27,065 nt of DNA from JACVRW01 sp040509755 (GCA_040509755.1 JBEVKF010000163.1:1-27065), one strand, 5' to 3'; shown: positions 15,651 to 23,771, counted from the first letter of the stretch. The notes: generated by a model from the sequence alone, not told the origin. A program made the numbers and translations.

Positions 15651-15665
15651 TCTGCCGCCTCGTGC

Positions 15666-16526
15666 TCAAACGTCCCACACGCACCGAAAGCCGGTGTTGC
15701 CGGTCGTCGAGTCCGGTTCCAGCGAATTGCGCGCAGCCACGCGGTAGCGGCGGCAGTAGGAGGCGTGGCACAGGTGTGAGCCGCCGCGCGTCGAGCGCCG
15801 CTCGCCCCGCCGCGGCCCCTGCGGGTTGGTCCGCTTGTCGCGCGTGTGGAAGTCGCGGCTGAACCAGTCCGAACACCACTCCCAGACGTTGCCGGTCATG
15901 TTGTACAGGCCATAGCCGTTGGGGGGAAAGGCGTCCGTGGGACAGGTCCCAAGGAAGCCGTCCTCGAGCGTGTTCTGACGCGGGAAGGTCCCCTGCCAGA
16001 CATTCATCCAGTGCTCGCCGCCGGGCTCGAGCTCGTCGCCCCACGGAAACGCCTTTGCTTCGAGCCCTCCTCTGGCGGCGTACTCCCACTCCGCCTCGGT
16101 CGGCAGGCGGGCGCCGGCCCACTCGCAGTAGGCCTCGGCGTCGTTCCAGCTCACGTGCACGACCGGGTGGTCACCACGGTCGTCGAGCCCGGAGCCCGGG
16201 CCCTCGGGGCGGCGCCAGTCGGCCCCCTCGACCTGCCGCCACCAGGGCGCGGCCTGAACGCCGCGGGTGGGAGGAAAGTCGTCCGGAAGCAGGCCGGCGA
16301 ACACGAACGACCAGCCGAATCGCTCGGCTTCGGTGACATACCCGGTCGCATCCACGAAGCGGGCGAACTCGAAGGTCGATACCGCGTGAGGCTCGACCCG
16401 GAAGGCGTCGAGCCGGACCCGGCGGAGCGGCCCTTCCCCATCGTCGGGGTAGGCGAAGCGATCGGTGCTTCCCATGAGGAACTCGCCGGCGTCGAGCGCC
16501 ACCCCCCCGTCGCTCTGAGCGTCCAC
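15666..16526 (-). CDS. Formylglycine-generating enzyme (sulfatase-modifying factor)
   Basis: This 286-residue protein is a full-length member of the FGE/SUMF1 family. These enzymes oxidise a cysteine in a CxPxR motif of type I sulfatases to C-alpha-formylglycine. Blocks present include 'GEFLMGSTDRFAYPDDGEGP', 'HPVVHVSWNDAEAYCEWAG', 'RLPTEAEWEYAARGG', 'NGYGLYNMTGNVWEWCSDWF', and the catalytic copper-binding pair C253/C258 in 'RGGSHLCHASYCRRYRVAAR', followed by 'STTGNTGFRC'. Retention of both cysteines argues for a true FGE rather than an EgtB-like or regulatory relative. No sulfatase with CxPxR is in the window. The GTG start has a TACACT -10 box 6 nt upstream (leaderless). It is transcribed alone, ending 15 nt before motif C. 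Confidence 0.95.
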   Translation of the reverse strand: MDAQSDGGVALDAGEFLMGSTDRFAYPDDGEGPLRRVRLDAFRVEPHAVSTFEFARFVDATGYVTEAERFGWSFVFAGLLPDDFPPTRGVQAAPWWRQVEGADWRRPEGPGSGLDDRGDHPVVHVSWNDAEAYCEWAGARLPTEAEWEYAARGGLEAKAFPWGDELEPGGEHWMNVWQGTFPRQNTLEDGFLGTCPTDAFPPNGYGLYNMTGNVWEWCSDWFSRDFHTRDKRTNPQGPRRGERRSTRGGSHLCHASYCRRYRVAARNSLEPDSTTGNTGFRCVWDV

Positions 16527-16532
16527 CGGGCG

Positions 16533-16538
16533 AGTGTA
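16533..16538 (-). promoter_or_regulatory. -10 box TACACT (reverse), leaderless FGE start
   Basis: TACACT on the reverse strand ends 6 nt before the GTG at 16526. No Shine-Dalgarno and no clear -35 box are visible. Confidence 0.55.
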
Positions 16539-16618
16539 CGCCGGGCGGCGATTCGGGCTCGACCATGACTCCGTGCGGGGCAGGTGCCGGAGACCAAGGG
16601 TCGAAATGGTGTGAGGTC

Positions 16619-17749
16619 GTGACCGAAGCCGACAGCGTCAAAATCGATCAGGATGAGCTGTCGGGGCTGGTCGCCACCCCGCGGTGGCTTCGGGACCTGG
16701 GTCTGACCTCCTGGCTTCTCGTCGGCGTGGTCCTGCTCTTGGTCGGAGCGGTGTGGATCCTCTCCCTGACCCACACGATCGTCATGCCGGTTATCACAGC
16801 GCTCGTGGTTGCCGCCGTCGCCGCTCCGCTGGTCCGCTGGCTGGGGAGCCACCGCATCCCTCGCGGCCTGAGTGCGGCGCTCGTGCTGGTCTCGCTGATC
16901 GTCCTCGCTGCGGGCGTGGTGTTCATCGTCGTCGCGGGCATCACGAGCCAGACCAGCGACCTCAGCGGACACCTTTCGGATGCGAAGAACACGATTGAGG
17001 GCTGGCTCAAGGACCTGGGCGTCGATCCGAGCAAGGCCAGCGACGCGAAGAACGACGCGAGCTCCTCGGCCAGCACCGCCGTAAGCACCCTGCTTCAGGG
17101 AGTCGCGGGCGGCCTCAAGGAACTCTCATCGCTGGTCTTCTTTCTCGCGCTGACGGCTCTAAGCCTCTTCTTCCTCCTCAAGGATGGCCCGGCGATCCGT
17201 TCGTGGGGCGAGCGTCACTCCGGGGTGCCGATACCGGTTGCCCGCACCGTGACCGACCGCGTGCTGCAATCGATGCGCGGCTACTTCTTCGGCGTCACGA
17301 TCGTGGCGGCGTTCAACGCAGTGGTGGTCGGGGTGTCGGCGGTCGTGCTCGGCATCCCGCTTGCCGGGACGATCGCGGCGATCACCTTCCTCGGGGCCTA
17401 TGTCCCCTATCTCGGAGCCTGGACCGCAGGGGCGTTCTCTGTGCTCATCGCGCTTGGAGGGGCCGGCACGGACGCGGCCGTCGGCATGATCGTTGTCCAG
17501 CTCCTGGCCAACGGCATTCTTCAACAGCTTGTCCAGCCAATCGCCTACGGGGCCGCGCTCGGCATCCATCCGCTCGCCGTCCTGGTGGTGACGATCGGCG
17601 GCGGGTGCCTATTCGGGGCGGTGGGATTGGTCCTCGCCGCCCCGCTCACCTCCGCCGTGACGAAGATCTCGGCTGACCTCGCGCGCGCACGCGCGGAACA
17701 AGCCGGCGAATCGGGCGATGGCGCGGCGCCTGCTCCGCAGCCGGGGTAG
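16619..17749 (+). CDS. AI-2E family (PerM-type) membrane permease
   Basis: The 376-residue protein has the usual AI-2E/PerM organisation. Two N-terminal helices (about 30-75), a third helix (~85-107), a soluble segment with amphipathic helices (residues ~110-165, rich in Asp, Lys and Ser), then 'LVFFLALTALSLFFLLKDGP', 'GYFFGVTIVAAFNAVVVGV', 'ITFLGAYVPYLGAWTAGA', and the C-terminal 'LLANGILQQLVQPIAYG...LGIHPLAVLVV' block that is diagnostic. Family members have been linked to AI-2 export, Na+/H+ exchange and osmotic stress; the substrate is not decided. The GTG at 16619 is chosen over 16565 because the protein then begins with a normal polar N-terminus, but no strong ribosome site is visible. 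It converges on the glutamine amidotransferase. Confidence 0.92.
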   Translation: MTEADSVKIDQDELSGLVATPRWLRDLGLTSWLLVGVVLLLVGAVWILSLTHTIVMPVITALVVAAVAAPLVRWLGSHRIPRGLSAALVLVSLIVLAAGVVFIVVAGITSQTSDLSGHLSDAKNTIEGWLKDLGVDPSKASDAKNDASSSASTAVSTLLQGVAGGLKELSSLVFFLALTALSLFFLLKDGPAIRSWGERHSGVPIPVARTVTDRVLQSMRGYFFGVTIVAAFNAVVVGVSAVVLGIPLAGTIAAITFLGAYVPYLGAWTAGAFSVLIALGGAGTDAAVGMIVVQLLANGILQQLVQPIAYGAALGIHPLAVLVVTIGGGCLFGAVGLVLAAPLTSAVTKISADLARARAEQAGESGDGAAPAPQPG

Positions 17750-17790
17750 CTCGGAAAGTTCTCGTTCGGAGCTTGGGCTGTGCGGGGCGA

Positions 17791-17804
17791 GCGCCGGCCG
17801 GCGC
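17791..17804. terminator. GC palindrome between convergent genes
   Basis: GCGCCGGCCGGCGC is a perfect 14-nt palindrome in the 71-nt gap between two converging genes. The stem is short and no T-run follows, so a terminator role is only possible. Confidence 0.3.
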
Positions 17805-17820
17805 CCTCCCCAGAGGCTTA

Positions 17821-18651
17821 CTACCTGGGTTGGAAGGGCTGGTGCTCCAGCTCGCCGCCGGCGATGACAAGCGAGGTGGACTCCGGGATCTCATGCCAGG
17901 CGCCCGGCAGGTCGACGAGCGGCTCGGAGACCACGACGCGATCCCCCTCGCTCAGCCGCTGAAGCCGCTCGTTCTCGGGGTGGAGCCGCTTTAGCGCGTC
18001 GACGTCGGCGGAGACGAAGAGCGTGCGCGAGTCGTGGTCGGACGAGTACCGGATCGCCCAGAGCCGCTCCCCGTCGCTGATCCCGAAGGTGCCCTGGACG
18101 GGGCTTGCGACCCCGCGCCCGCTCGCCGTGGATTCGACCAAGCCGAGCGCCTGCTCCATTGCGCCGGGCGGATCGTCCTCGAGCCCGAACGTCAGCGCCA
18201 GGTGGAAGACGAGCTCTGAGTCGGTCGACCCCGTGATGTCGTTGAAGAGAGACGGGTCGACCGCCATCAGCAGGTCCCGGCGCAGCGCTGCGATCCCGGC
18301 GATCATGCCGTTGTGGACGAACAGCCAACGGCCGTTGCGAAAGGGATGGCAGTTGGTCTGCTGGACTGGGCTGCCGATCGCGGCCCTGATGTGCGCGAGA
18401 AACAACGGAGACTCGATGTGATCCGCCAGCTCGCGCATGTTGGAGTCGTTCCACGCCGGGTTGACGCTGCGGTAGCGAGCCGGACCGGTGCGGGCGTCCA
18501 CGCCGTACCAGCCCACCCCGAAGCCGTCGCCGTTCGTGGTCTCCGCGCCCATCCGCGAGTGCAGGCTCTGGTCGATCAGCCCGTGCTGGGTCCGATAGAG
18601 CAACTCTCCCATCAGCAGAGGCTGCCCCACAAACGCGTTCCAGCGGCACAT
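17821..18651 (-). CDS. Class II glutamine amidotransferase (YafJ/EgtC-like)
   Basis: The 276-residue protein begins MCRWNAFVG; after Met removal Cys2 is the N-terminal nucleophile that releases ammonia from glutamine. Class II motifs are 'TTNGDGFGVGWY' (~40-51), 'LFLAHIRAAIGSPVQQTNCHPF' (seen in parts), 'WLFVHNGMIAG', and 'GSTDSELVFHLAL'. There is no acceptor domain, so it resembles the stand-alone YafJ/EgtC group. EgtC acts as a gamma-glutamyl hydrolase in ergothioneine synthesis, but no other egt genes are here. The ATG overlaps the stop of the SHOCT membrane gene by one base (TGATG), making it the third gene of a coupled operon with a MalT-like regulator. The specific substrate is unknown. 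Confidence 0.92.
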   Translation of the reverse strand: MCRWNAFVGQPLLMGELLYRTQHGLIDQSLHSRMGAETTNGDGFGVGWYGVDARTGPARYRSVNPAWNDSNMRELADHIESPLFLAHIRAAIGSPVQQTNCHPFRNGRWLFVHNGMIAGIAALRRDLLMAVDPSLFNDITGSTDSELVFHLALTFGLEDDPPGAMEQALGLVESTASGRGVASPVQGTFGISDGERLWAIRYSSDHDSRTLFVSADVDALKRLHPENERLQRLSEGDRVVVSEPLVDLPGAWHEIPESTSLVIAGGELEHQPFQPR

Positions 18652-20018
18652 CAGGCCGGTCGCGGCTCGTCTGAGAGGATCCTGGCCTTCTCGGCCTTGT
18701 ACTCGGAAGCGTCGAGCACGCCGCTGTCGCGCATCTGACCGAGGCGTTCGAGCTGATCGAGGCGCGGGTCGGAGGCCGGCGAGGATCCGCTGTCGCGTCC
18801 CCGGCCCAGGCCGGCCAGCCACTTTCGGAGGCGCTCGCCGGCATCGTGGTGATCGGCGTCCGGGAACTCGCGCATGGTCTGGCGGCGCAGGGCCTCCACT
18901 CCCGCCGCCAGCAGGCCAATCAGGATCAGCGCGGGAATCACCAGGCGGAAGGCCGGAGTGGGCGCCCAGGCGATGAGCACGAGGACGATCACGCCGAACG
19001 CGCCCCACGCGTAGCGAGGCTCGCGCAGGTATGGCGCGAGGCCGCGGCGCGTCCCCACGGCCCAGGCCGTCGGCCCCGCGAGCCAGGCCGCGAACACGAT
19101 TGCGACCCCGTAGATGAGCGTCGCAGTGGCCACCTGCACGAGCAGGGAGGTGCCGGTGTTCCACGCGTCCTCGGCCGCCGGTCGCACGGCCTCCGTGCTC
19201 GCGAGGGCGTCCACGACCGCGCCCCCGGCGATGGAGCGGGAAACCAGAGCGGCCGCGGCCGCGAAGATGAAGCCGATGCCGCACGCTCGCAGCGCCTCGC
19301 GCCGCCAGCCCCGGGCCAGGTAGACGCCCAGTCCAAAGAGCAACAAGGCCAGCGCAACCAGCACGACGGCCAGCGCCTTGAGGAGCCGGACTCCCTCCTG
19401 GGCCGCTTCGAGCTCGTCCGAATGGAAGAGCACGATCGACGCGGCACTCGCGGGGAGCTTGTCTTCCACGCGTCCTCCGACTCCCAGGTTGGCCTGAGTT
19501 TGGCTGAGCAGGCTCGAGAGGTTGAGGGTCACGTCGCCGTTGGAGGTCGAGAGGGTGTCGCCCCCGCCGTCTATGACTTCGAGCAAGCGGATGTGGGCGC
19601 GCCGGTTGGCCGCCTCCCAAAGCTCCTGGACCCGCGGCCGCTCGAGGAGCACGTCGACCCGCTCGTCCGCGAGCGTCCTCAGGCCACTGGCGGCCGGGCC
19701 GGCGAGCGTGCTCGCCCCGGCAGGTTCAAGGACCCGATCGAAGACCTCTTCGAGCTCACCCTTCACGTCGACGTTCGCGTACAGCTCGTCGACGAGGAAC
19801 AGGCCGATCTGCTTGCGTATCGTGTCCTTCTCCAGGAGCTCGCTGCTGGTCTCGGTCCAGTTGTCGGTATTGAGCAGCTGGCGGTTGGCCCAGATCGCGA
19901 AGATCGCGAGGAAGGTCAGAAGCGACGCGACCACGATCAGCGCCAGGGCGAGCTTGCGGTGAGCACGGCGGGGCGTCGAGTCCGCCGCCGTCGTCTGGGT
20001 GTCTTCGATCTCTGTCAT
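18651..20018 (-). CDS. Membrane protein with C-terminal SHOCT domain
   Basis: This 455-residue protein has one N-terminal helix (~24-45), a ~190-residue extracytoplasmic helical domain ('LLNTDNWTETSSELLEKDTI' through 'VGGRVEDKLPASAASIVLF'), then about five helices (residues ~228-400). A ~40-residue C-terminal SHOCT motif follows: 'DPRLDQLERLGQMRDSGVLD' then 'ASEYKAEKARIL'. SHOCT is a short domain often at protein ends and may mediate oligomerisation. A hydrophobic N-terminus followed by 'NTDNWT' is common in actinobacterial membrane proteins of unknown role. The ATG overlaps the regulator's stop (ATGA), and the stop overlaps the amidotransferase start. The GGTGGAGG before it is a strong ribosome site inside the regulator gene. 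Confidence 0.82.
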   Translation of the reverse strand: MTEIEDTQTTAADSTPRRAHRKLALALIVVASLLTFLAIFAIWANRQLLNTDNWTETSSELLEKDTIRKQIGLFLVDELYANVDVKGELEEVFDRVLEPAGASTLAGPAASGLRTLADERVDVLLERPRVQELWEAANRRAHIRLLEVIDGGGDTLSTSNGDVTLNLSSLLSQTQANLGVGGRVEDKLPASAASIVLFHSDELEAAQEGVRLLKALAVVLVALALLLFGLGVYLARGWRREALRACGIGFIFAAAAALVSRSIAGGAVVDALASTEAVRPAAEDAWNTGTSLLVQVATATLIYGVAIVFAAWLAGPTAWAVGTRRGLAPYLREPRYAWGAFGVIVLVLIAWAPTPAFRLVIPALILIGLLAAGVEALRRQTMREFPDADHHDAGERLRKWLAGLGRGRDSGSSPASDPRLDQLERLGQMRDSGVLDASEYKAEKARILSDEPRPA

Positions 20019-22282
20019 TCCTCCACCTCTTCTCCGGCGACGCCAACGAGACCTGCATCGCGCGCGCGGTCGACCGCGGCGCCTCGGCATGACACTCCAA
20101 GCTTTCGGTAGATCCCGCGCGCGTGCGTCTTGACCGTGTTGGGCGAGACGAACAGCCGTTCCGCGATCTCGCGAAACGAAAGGTGGCTCGGGAGATAACG
20201 CAGGACGCGCAGCTCGGCCGTCGTGAGCGACCAATCGGCCTCGGCGGTGGAGTCAAGGGCGAGGACGATCTCGGCCTGGGTTTGCTCCAGCCATTCGGTC
20301 AGCACGCCCGCGTCCGCGGTCCGGCTCAGCGGGCCGGCGGCCATCGCAAGCAACTCTCGAGCGGCGGTGAGGCCGTTCACCCGACGCGTCGCGCGCGCCA
20401 CGAAGATGCGGCACTCCACCTCGTACCAAGGGCTCGGGTCCACGATCTCATCCAGAAGCTCGAGGGCGTGGCGCAGGTCTTGGCGCGCCTCGTCCGCGCG
20501 GCCTTGCTCGGCTCGGACCGCGGCCGACACGGCTACCACCAGGGCCATCATCGGGCACCGGTCCAGGCCGCAGCGACCGACCTGGGCTACTGCTCGCGCG
20601 GCAAGGACGCCCGCCCTGTCGGGGTCGCCCTCGTCGGTCGCCAGGAGCGCCAGCTGAGCGAGGCAGAGCGCCTGGAACATTGGCGCCGGCACAACGGCGC
20701 GATGGGCGGCTTCTTGGAGCCGTTCCCGGGCTCGGGCCCGTTCGCCCGTCAGGTGCAGGGCCACCCCCTCGTAGAACAGGCAGAGCGGGTTCCAAGGACT
20801 GTCCGCGTCGAGCAGTATGCGGGCGCGAGCCGCGTCCGAGCCCATCTTCGCGACACCCTCGCGCCCGATCGCTGCCTGCATGATCGCCACGCCCCCCTCG
20901 ACAAGGCGCGTGTCGCGCGGGGCGCGGTCGGCGAGCCACGTCCAGCGCTCAGCCTCGTCCAGGTCGCCGGCCGCGAGGCTGCCGCCCGCGGCCGCGAGCG
21001 CAAGGATCGGACTGCTCGACAGCTCATCCTCGGTGAAACGGCCGAGCCGCACGCGCACCGTCTCGTCGCTTCCGCGTCCCACGTGCTGGAGCGCGCTGCC
21101 CCACAAGAGGCGCCCGGCCCGCTGGAGCTCCTGGGCCGCTATGGCGTGATCGATCGCACCGGCGGCGTCGCCGTGACGTTCGCACCACTCACCCGCGCGT
21201 CTGTGCAACCCGGCTTCGTGATCGGGCTCTCGGCGGCGCAGCTCCGAGCGCAGCACGTCGGCGAACAGGCCGTGGTAGCGATAGGACGTTTGGCTTCGGT
21301 CGAGCGCCACCAGCATGACGTTGGAGCGCGCGAGGCGCGCGAGCATGGACGCGGAGCCGTCGCGCTCGAGCACGGCATCGCACAGCGGTGCCGACAGGCG
21401 CTCGAGCACCGAGGTCCTGGTCAGGAACTCGGTCTCCGCCGCGGACAGCCCCGAGAGAAACTCCTCGCGCACGTACTCGGACACGAAGCGATCGTCGCCC
21501 GAGAAGTCGTCCGCAGTCGCATCGTTCCCGTTCCGTCCACGCAGGGAGAGCGCCGCGAGATGGAGCCCGGCCGGCCAGCCCTCGGTCCGGCGCACCAGCG
21601 AGAGCACCTCCTCCGGCGAGAGCTCGATGCCCGCTTGGTGCATGAGCCCCGCGGCCTCTGACCTGGTCATGGCGAGCTGCTCCGCCGTGAGCTCGAGCGA
21701 GCTGCCCTGGGCACGCATGCGCCCGACCGGGAGCGCGGAGTCGCTGCGCCCCGCGAGCACGAGCTGAGAACCCGGAAGCAGGGACTGCCCGATCGCGATC
21801 ACGGACCGTCGAGCGGCTGGCGCCTTCAGCGTGTGCACATCGTCGAGCGCCAGGACGCAGGACAGCTCTCTGGCGCTCAGAGCCCTCGCGAGGCGCTGGA
21901 GCGCCACCGTTGCCGCGTCCGCGCGCTTTGAGGACAGCGCCTCGAACACCTCCCAGCCGAGCGGCTCGACGGCGTCGAGCGCGAGCGCGATGGCTGAGAG
22001 CAGAGTCGTCGGGTCGTTGTCGGCCTCGTCCAAGGTGACCCATGCGAAGGGGCGGTCGTCGCGGGTCGCCCACTCCGACAGCAGCGTCGTCTTTCCGTAG
22101 CCGGCCGGAGCGATGAGGAGGGCAACCGGGACGTCCCGCGCTTCAGCGAACTGCCGGACCAGCCGCTCGCGGGGCACGAGCCGGGGGTGCGCGGAGGCGC
22201 GCCGGCCCTTGAGGCTCAGGAGGCCGGTCTCTATGAGCGGCGAGTCCGCATCGCGCGCAGGTGCCGTCAAGGCTGGGGCCAC
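20015..22282 (-). CDS. MalT-like LuxR regulator with STAND ATPase domain
   Basis: The 755-residue protein has the MalT layout. An N-terminal STAND/NTPase domain carries the P-loop 'APAGYGKTTL' (~58-67) and Walker B 'SCVLALDDVH'. An arm segment 'LVRRTEGWPAGLHLAALSL' is typical of MalT/LAL proteins. A long TPR-like helical middle spans ~350-680, and a C-terminal LuxR HTH (~690-750) reads 'LTTAELRVLRYLPSHLSFRE' then 'LFVSPNTVKTHARGIYRKLG'. Such proteins bind DNA on sensing a ligand and ATP. In MalT the operator core is GGA(T/G)GA near -37.5, matching the recurrent motif found in this window. The GTG start (22282) is the best available. It is the first gene of an operon with the SHOCT protein and amidotransferase, and is divergent from the response regulator at 22393. 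Confidence 0.93.
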   Translation of the reverse strand: MAPALTAPARDADSPLIETGLLSLKGRRASAHPRLVPRERLVRQFAEARDVPVALLIAPAGYGKTTLLSEWATRDDRPFAWVTLDEADNDPTTLLSAIALALDAVEPLGWEVFEALSSKRADAATVALQRLARALSARELSCVLALDDVHTLKAPAARRSVIAIGQSLLPGSQLVLAGRSDSALPVGRMRAQGSSLELTAEQLAMTRSEAAGLMHQAGIELSPEEVLSLVRRTEGWPAGLHLAALSLRGRNGNDATADDFSGDDRFVSEYVREEFLSGLSAAETEFLTRTSVLERLSAPLCDAVLERDGSASMLARLARSNVMLVALDRSQTSYRYHGLFADVLRSELRRREPDHEAGLHRRAGEWCERHGDAAGAIDHAIAAQELQRAGRLLWGSALQHVGRGSDETVRVRLGRFTEDELSSSPILALAAAGGSLAAGDLDEAERWTWLADRAPRDTRLVEGGVAIMQAAIGREGVAKMGSDAARARILLDADSPWNPLCLFYEGVALHLTGERARARERLQEAAHRAVVPAPMFQALCLAQLALLATDEGDPDRAGVLAARAVAQVGRCGLDRCPMMALVVAVSAAVRAEQGRADEARQDLRHALELLDEIVDPSPWYEVECRIFVARATRRVNGLTAARELLAMAAGPLSRTADAGVLTEWLEQTQAEIVLALDSTAEADWSLTTAELRVLRYLPSHLSFREIAERLFVSPNTVKTHARGIYRKLGVSCRGAAVDRARDAGLVGVAGEEVEE

Positions 22283-22339
22283 GGCTTGGGACCCTCTCAG
22301 TGGCAGGGCCGGCGGGCAACGGCGCGCGCCTGCGTTTGG

Positions 22340-22381
22340 GGTGCGGCTGACTTCTGTGCCGGGTGCGGCTGCTTTCTGGCA
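22340..22381. repeat. Two direct repeats, 22-bp period, in the divergent promoter region
   Basis: GGTGCGGCTG-N2-TTCTG occurs at 22340-22356 and again at 22362-22378, a 22-bp period (about two helix turns), between the MalT-like gene and the response regulator. The spacing suits a regulator binding one DNA face. A weak -10 CAGATT (22380-22385) follows, 7 nt before GTG 22393. Confidence 0.5.
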
Positions 22382-22392
22382 GATTTGCAGCC

Positions 22393-23070
22393 GTGACGCG
22401 CGTAATCGTGGCTGACGACGACTTCATCTTCCGCGAAGGGCTGGGCGAGTTGCTCGCCACGCGCGCCGGGATGGATGTCGTCGGGGCATGTGGGGACCTC
22501 GAGGCGCTGCTGGAGGGGGTCGAGGGGCAACGCCCGGACGTCGTGATCACGGACATTCGCATGCCGCCCACGAAGACCACCGAGGGCATTCAGGCCGCAA
22601 TGCTGCTGCGTGAATCGCACCCGCAGATCGGCGTTGTCGTGCTCAGCCAGCACGCGGACGCCGCCTACGTGCTCGCGCTGCTCGAGTCGGGGTCGAACGG
22701 CCGCGCGTACCTCCTCAAGGAGCGGCTCCACGACATCCGCGAGCTGAGCGACGCAATCGAAACGGTGCAGGGCGGCGGGTCGGTGATCGACCCGAAGGTC
22801 GTGGAGCTGCTTGTGTCGGCGCAGGCGCGAACGGACAACTCTCCGCTCAAGGGGCTGAGCGAGCGCGAGCGCACAGTGCTGGCGGAGATCGCACTCGGCA
22901 AGAGCAACCTGGCCATCGCTCAGACGCTCCGGCTCTCCCAGCGTTCCGTGGAGAAGCACACTCATGCGATCTTCGTGAAGCTGGGGCTCTCGAACGTGGA
23001 GGAGATAAGCAAGCGCGTCAAGGCCGCACTGCTGTTCCTGGCCGAGGGGCAAAGGGCGCCAGGAGCCTGA
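22393..23070 (+). CDS. NarL/LuxR-family response regulator 1
   Basis: This 225-residue protein has an intact receiver: acidic pocket D8-D10 in 'RVIVADDDF', phospho-acceptor D54 in 'VVITDIRMPP', S85 and K109 ('YLLKERL'). It is followed by a LuxR HTH (~155-215, 'LSERERTVLAEIALGKSNLA', 'LSQRSVEKHTHAIFVKLGL'). The GTG at 22393 is chosen over an in-frame GTG at 22363 because it aligns with the paralogue at 23103 and places the receiver at the N-terminus. The inserted 'PPTKTTEGIQAA' after the Asp loop is a form seen in actinobacterial relatives. It is paralogous to the next gene and divergent from the MalT-like gene. The likely kinase is a HisKA_3 protein such as that at 11300 (inference). Confidence 0.94.
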   Translation: MTRVIVADDDFIFREGLGELLATRAGMDVVGACGDLEALLEGVEGQRPDVVITDIRMPPTKTTEGIQAAMLLRESHPQIGVVVLSQHADAAYVLALLESGSNGRAYLLKERLHDIRELSDAIETVQGGGSVIDPKVVELLVSAQARTDNSPLKGLSERERTVLAEIALGKSNLAIAQTLRLSQRSVEKHTHAIFVKLGLSNVEEISKRVKAALLFLAEGQRAPGA

Positions 23071-23096
23071 CGGGCGGCTCCACCGGCGGATATCGT
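23067..23096 (+). promoter_or_regulatory. Promoter of response regulator 2 (leaderless)
   Basis: CTGACG (23067-23072), an 18-nt spacer, and TATCGT (23091-23096), which ends 6 nt before the GTG at 23103. The -35-like box overlaps the stop of response regulator 1, so the second gene can be transcribed separately. Confidence 0.5.
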
Positions 23097-23102
23097 TGGC
23101 GT

Positions 23103-23771
23103 GTGGCGATCCGCGTTGTCGTGGCAGAGGACAACCTGCTCGTGCGGGAGGGTGTTCAGCAGCTACTCGCCGGCTCACCGGGCGTCGAGGTGGTCGCGGC
23201 CTACGGGGATGTCGACGCCCTTCTCGGCGCGGTGGAGCAGGATCCGCCGGATGTGGTTCTGACGGATATCCGGATGCCTCCGTCCAACACCGACGAGGGC
23301 ATTCGCGTCGCGGACCAGCTGCGCGAGACCTGCCCGTCGACTGGAGTTATCGTCCTGAGCCAGTTCGCCGACGCCGCCTACGTGCTGGCGCTGCTCGAAC
23401 GTGGCTCCGATCGGCGCGGTTACCTGCTGAAGGAGCGCCTGCATGACCGTCGCCAGCTCGTGTACGCAATTGACACCGTCGCGCGCGGCGGGTCGGTGAT
23501 CGACCCCAAGGTGGTAGAGCTGCTCGTGGAGGCCAAGGCCCGCGTCGCCCGGTCGCCGCTGTCCGAGCTCACTCAGCGCGAGCGCGAGGTGCTGGCCGAG
23601 ATGGCGGAGGGCAAGAGCAACGCCGCAATCGCCGACTCGCTGGTCCTGACAAAGCGGGCGGTCGAGAGGCACGTCAACTCGATCTTCATGAAGCTGGGGC
23701 TGGGCGCCTCGGAGAAGGTTTCAAAGCGCGTCAAGGCGACTCTGATGTTCCTTGCTGACATTTCACCCTGA
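23103..23771 (+). CDS. NarL/LuxR-family response regulator 2 (paralogue of the preceding gene)
   Basis: This 222-residue receiver plus LuxR HTH protein has D9/D55/S86/K110 in 'VVVAEDNL', 'VVLTDIRMPP', 'VIVLSQ' and 'YLLKERL'. The HTH reads 'LTQREREVLAEMAEGKSNAA' and 'LTKRAVERHVNSIFMKLGL'. It is clearly similar to the preceding protein along its length, so the pair arose by tandem duplication. The recognition-helix region differs (SQRSVEKHTHAIF against TKRAVERHVNSIF), suggesting different or divided DNA targets. The GTG start lies 32 nt after the previous stop and has its own -10 box. Its stop codon overlaps the distal half of motif E, directly before the DUF6325 operon it may control. Confidence 0.94.
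   Translation: MAIRVVVAEDNLLVREGVQQLLAGSPGVEVVAAYGDVDALLGAVEQDPPDVVLTDIRMPPSNTDEGIRVADQLRETCPSTGVIVLSQFADAAYVLALLERGSDRRGYLLKERLHDRRQLVYAIDTVARGGSVIDPKVVELLVEAKARVARSPLSELTQREREVLAEMAEGKSNAAIADSLVLTKRAVERHVNSIFMKLGLGASEKVSKRVKATLMFLADISP

Noticed and set aside
20380..20396. TCACCC-GACG-CGTCGCG as a further motif copy
   Set aside because: It lies inside the MalT-like coding region and lacks the GGATGA half.
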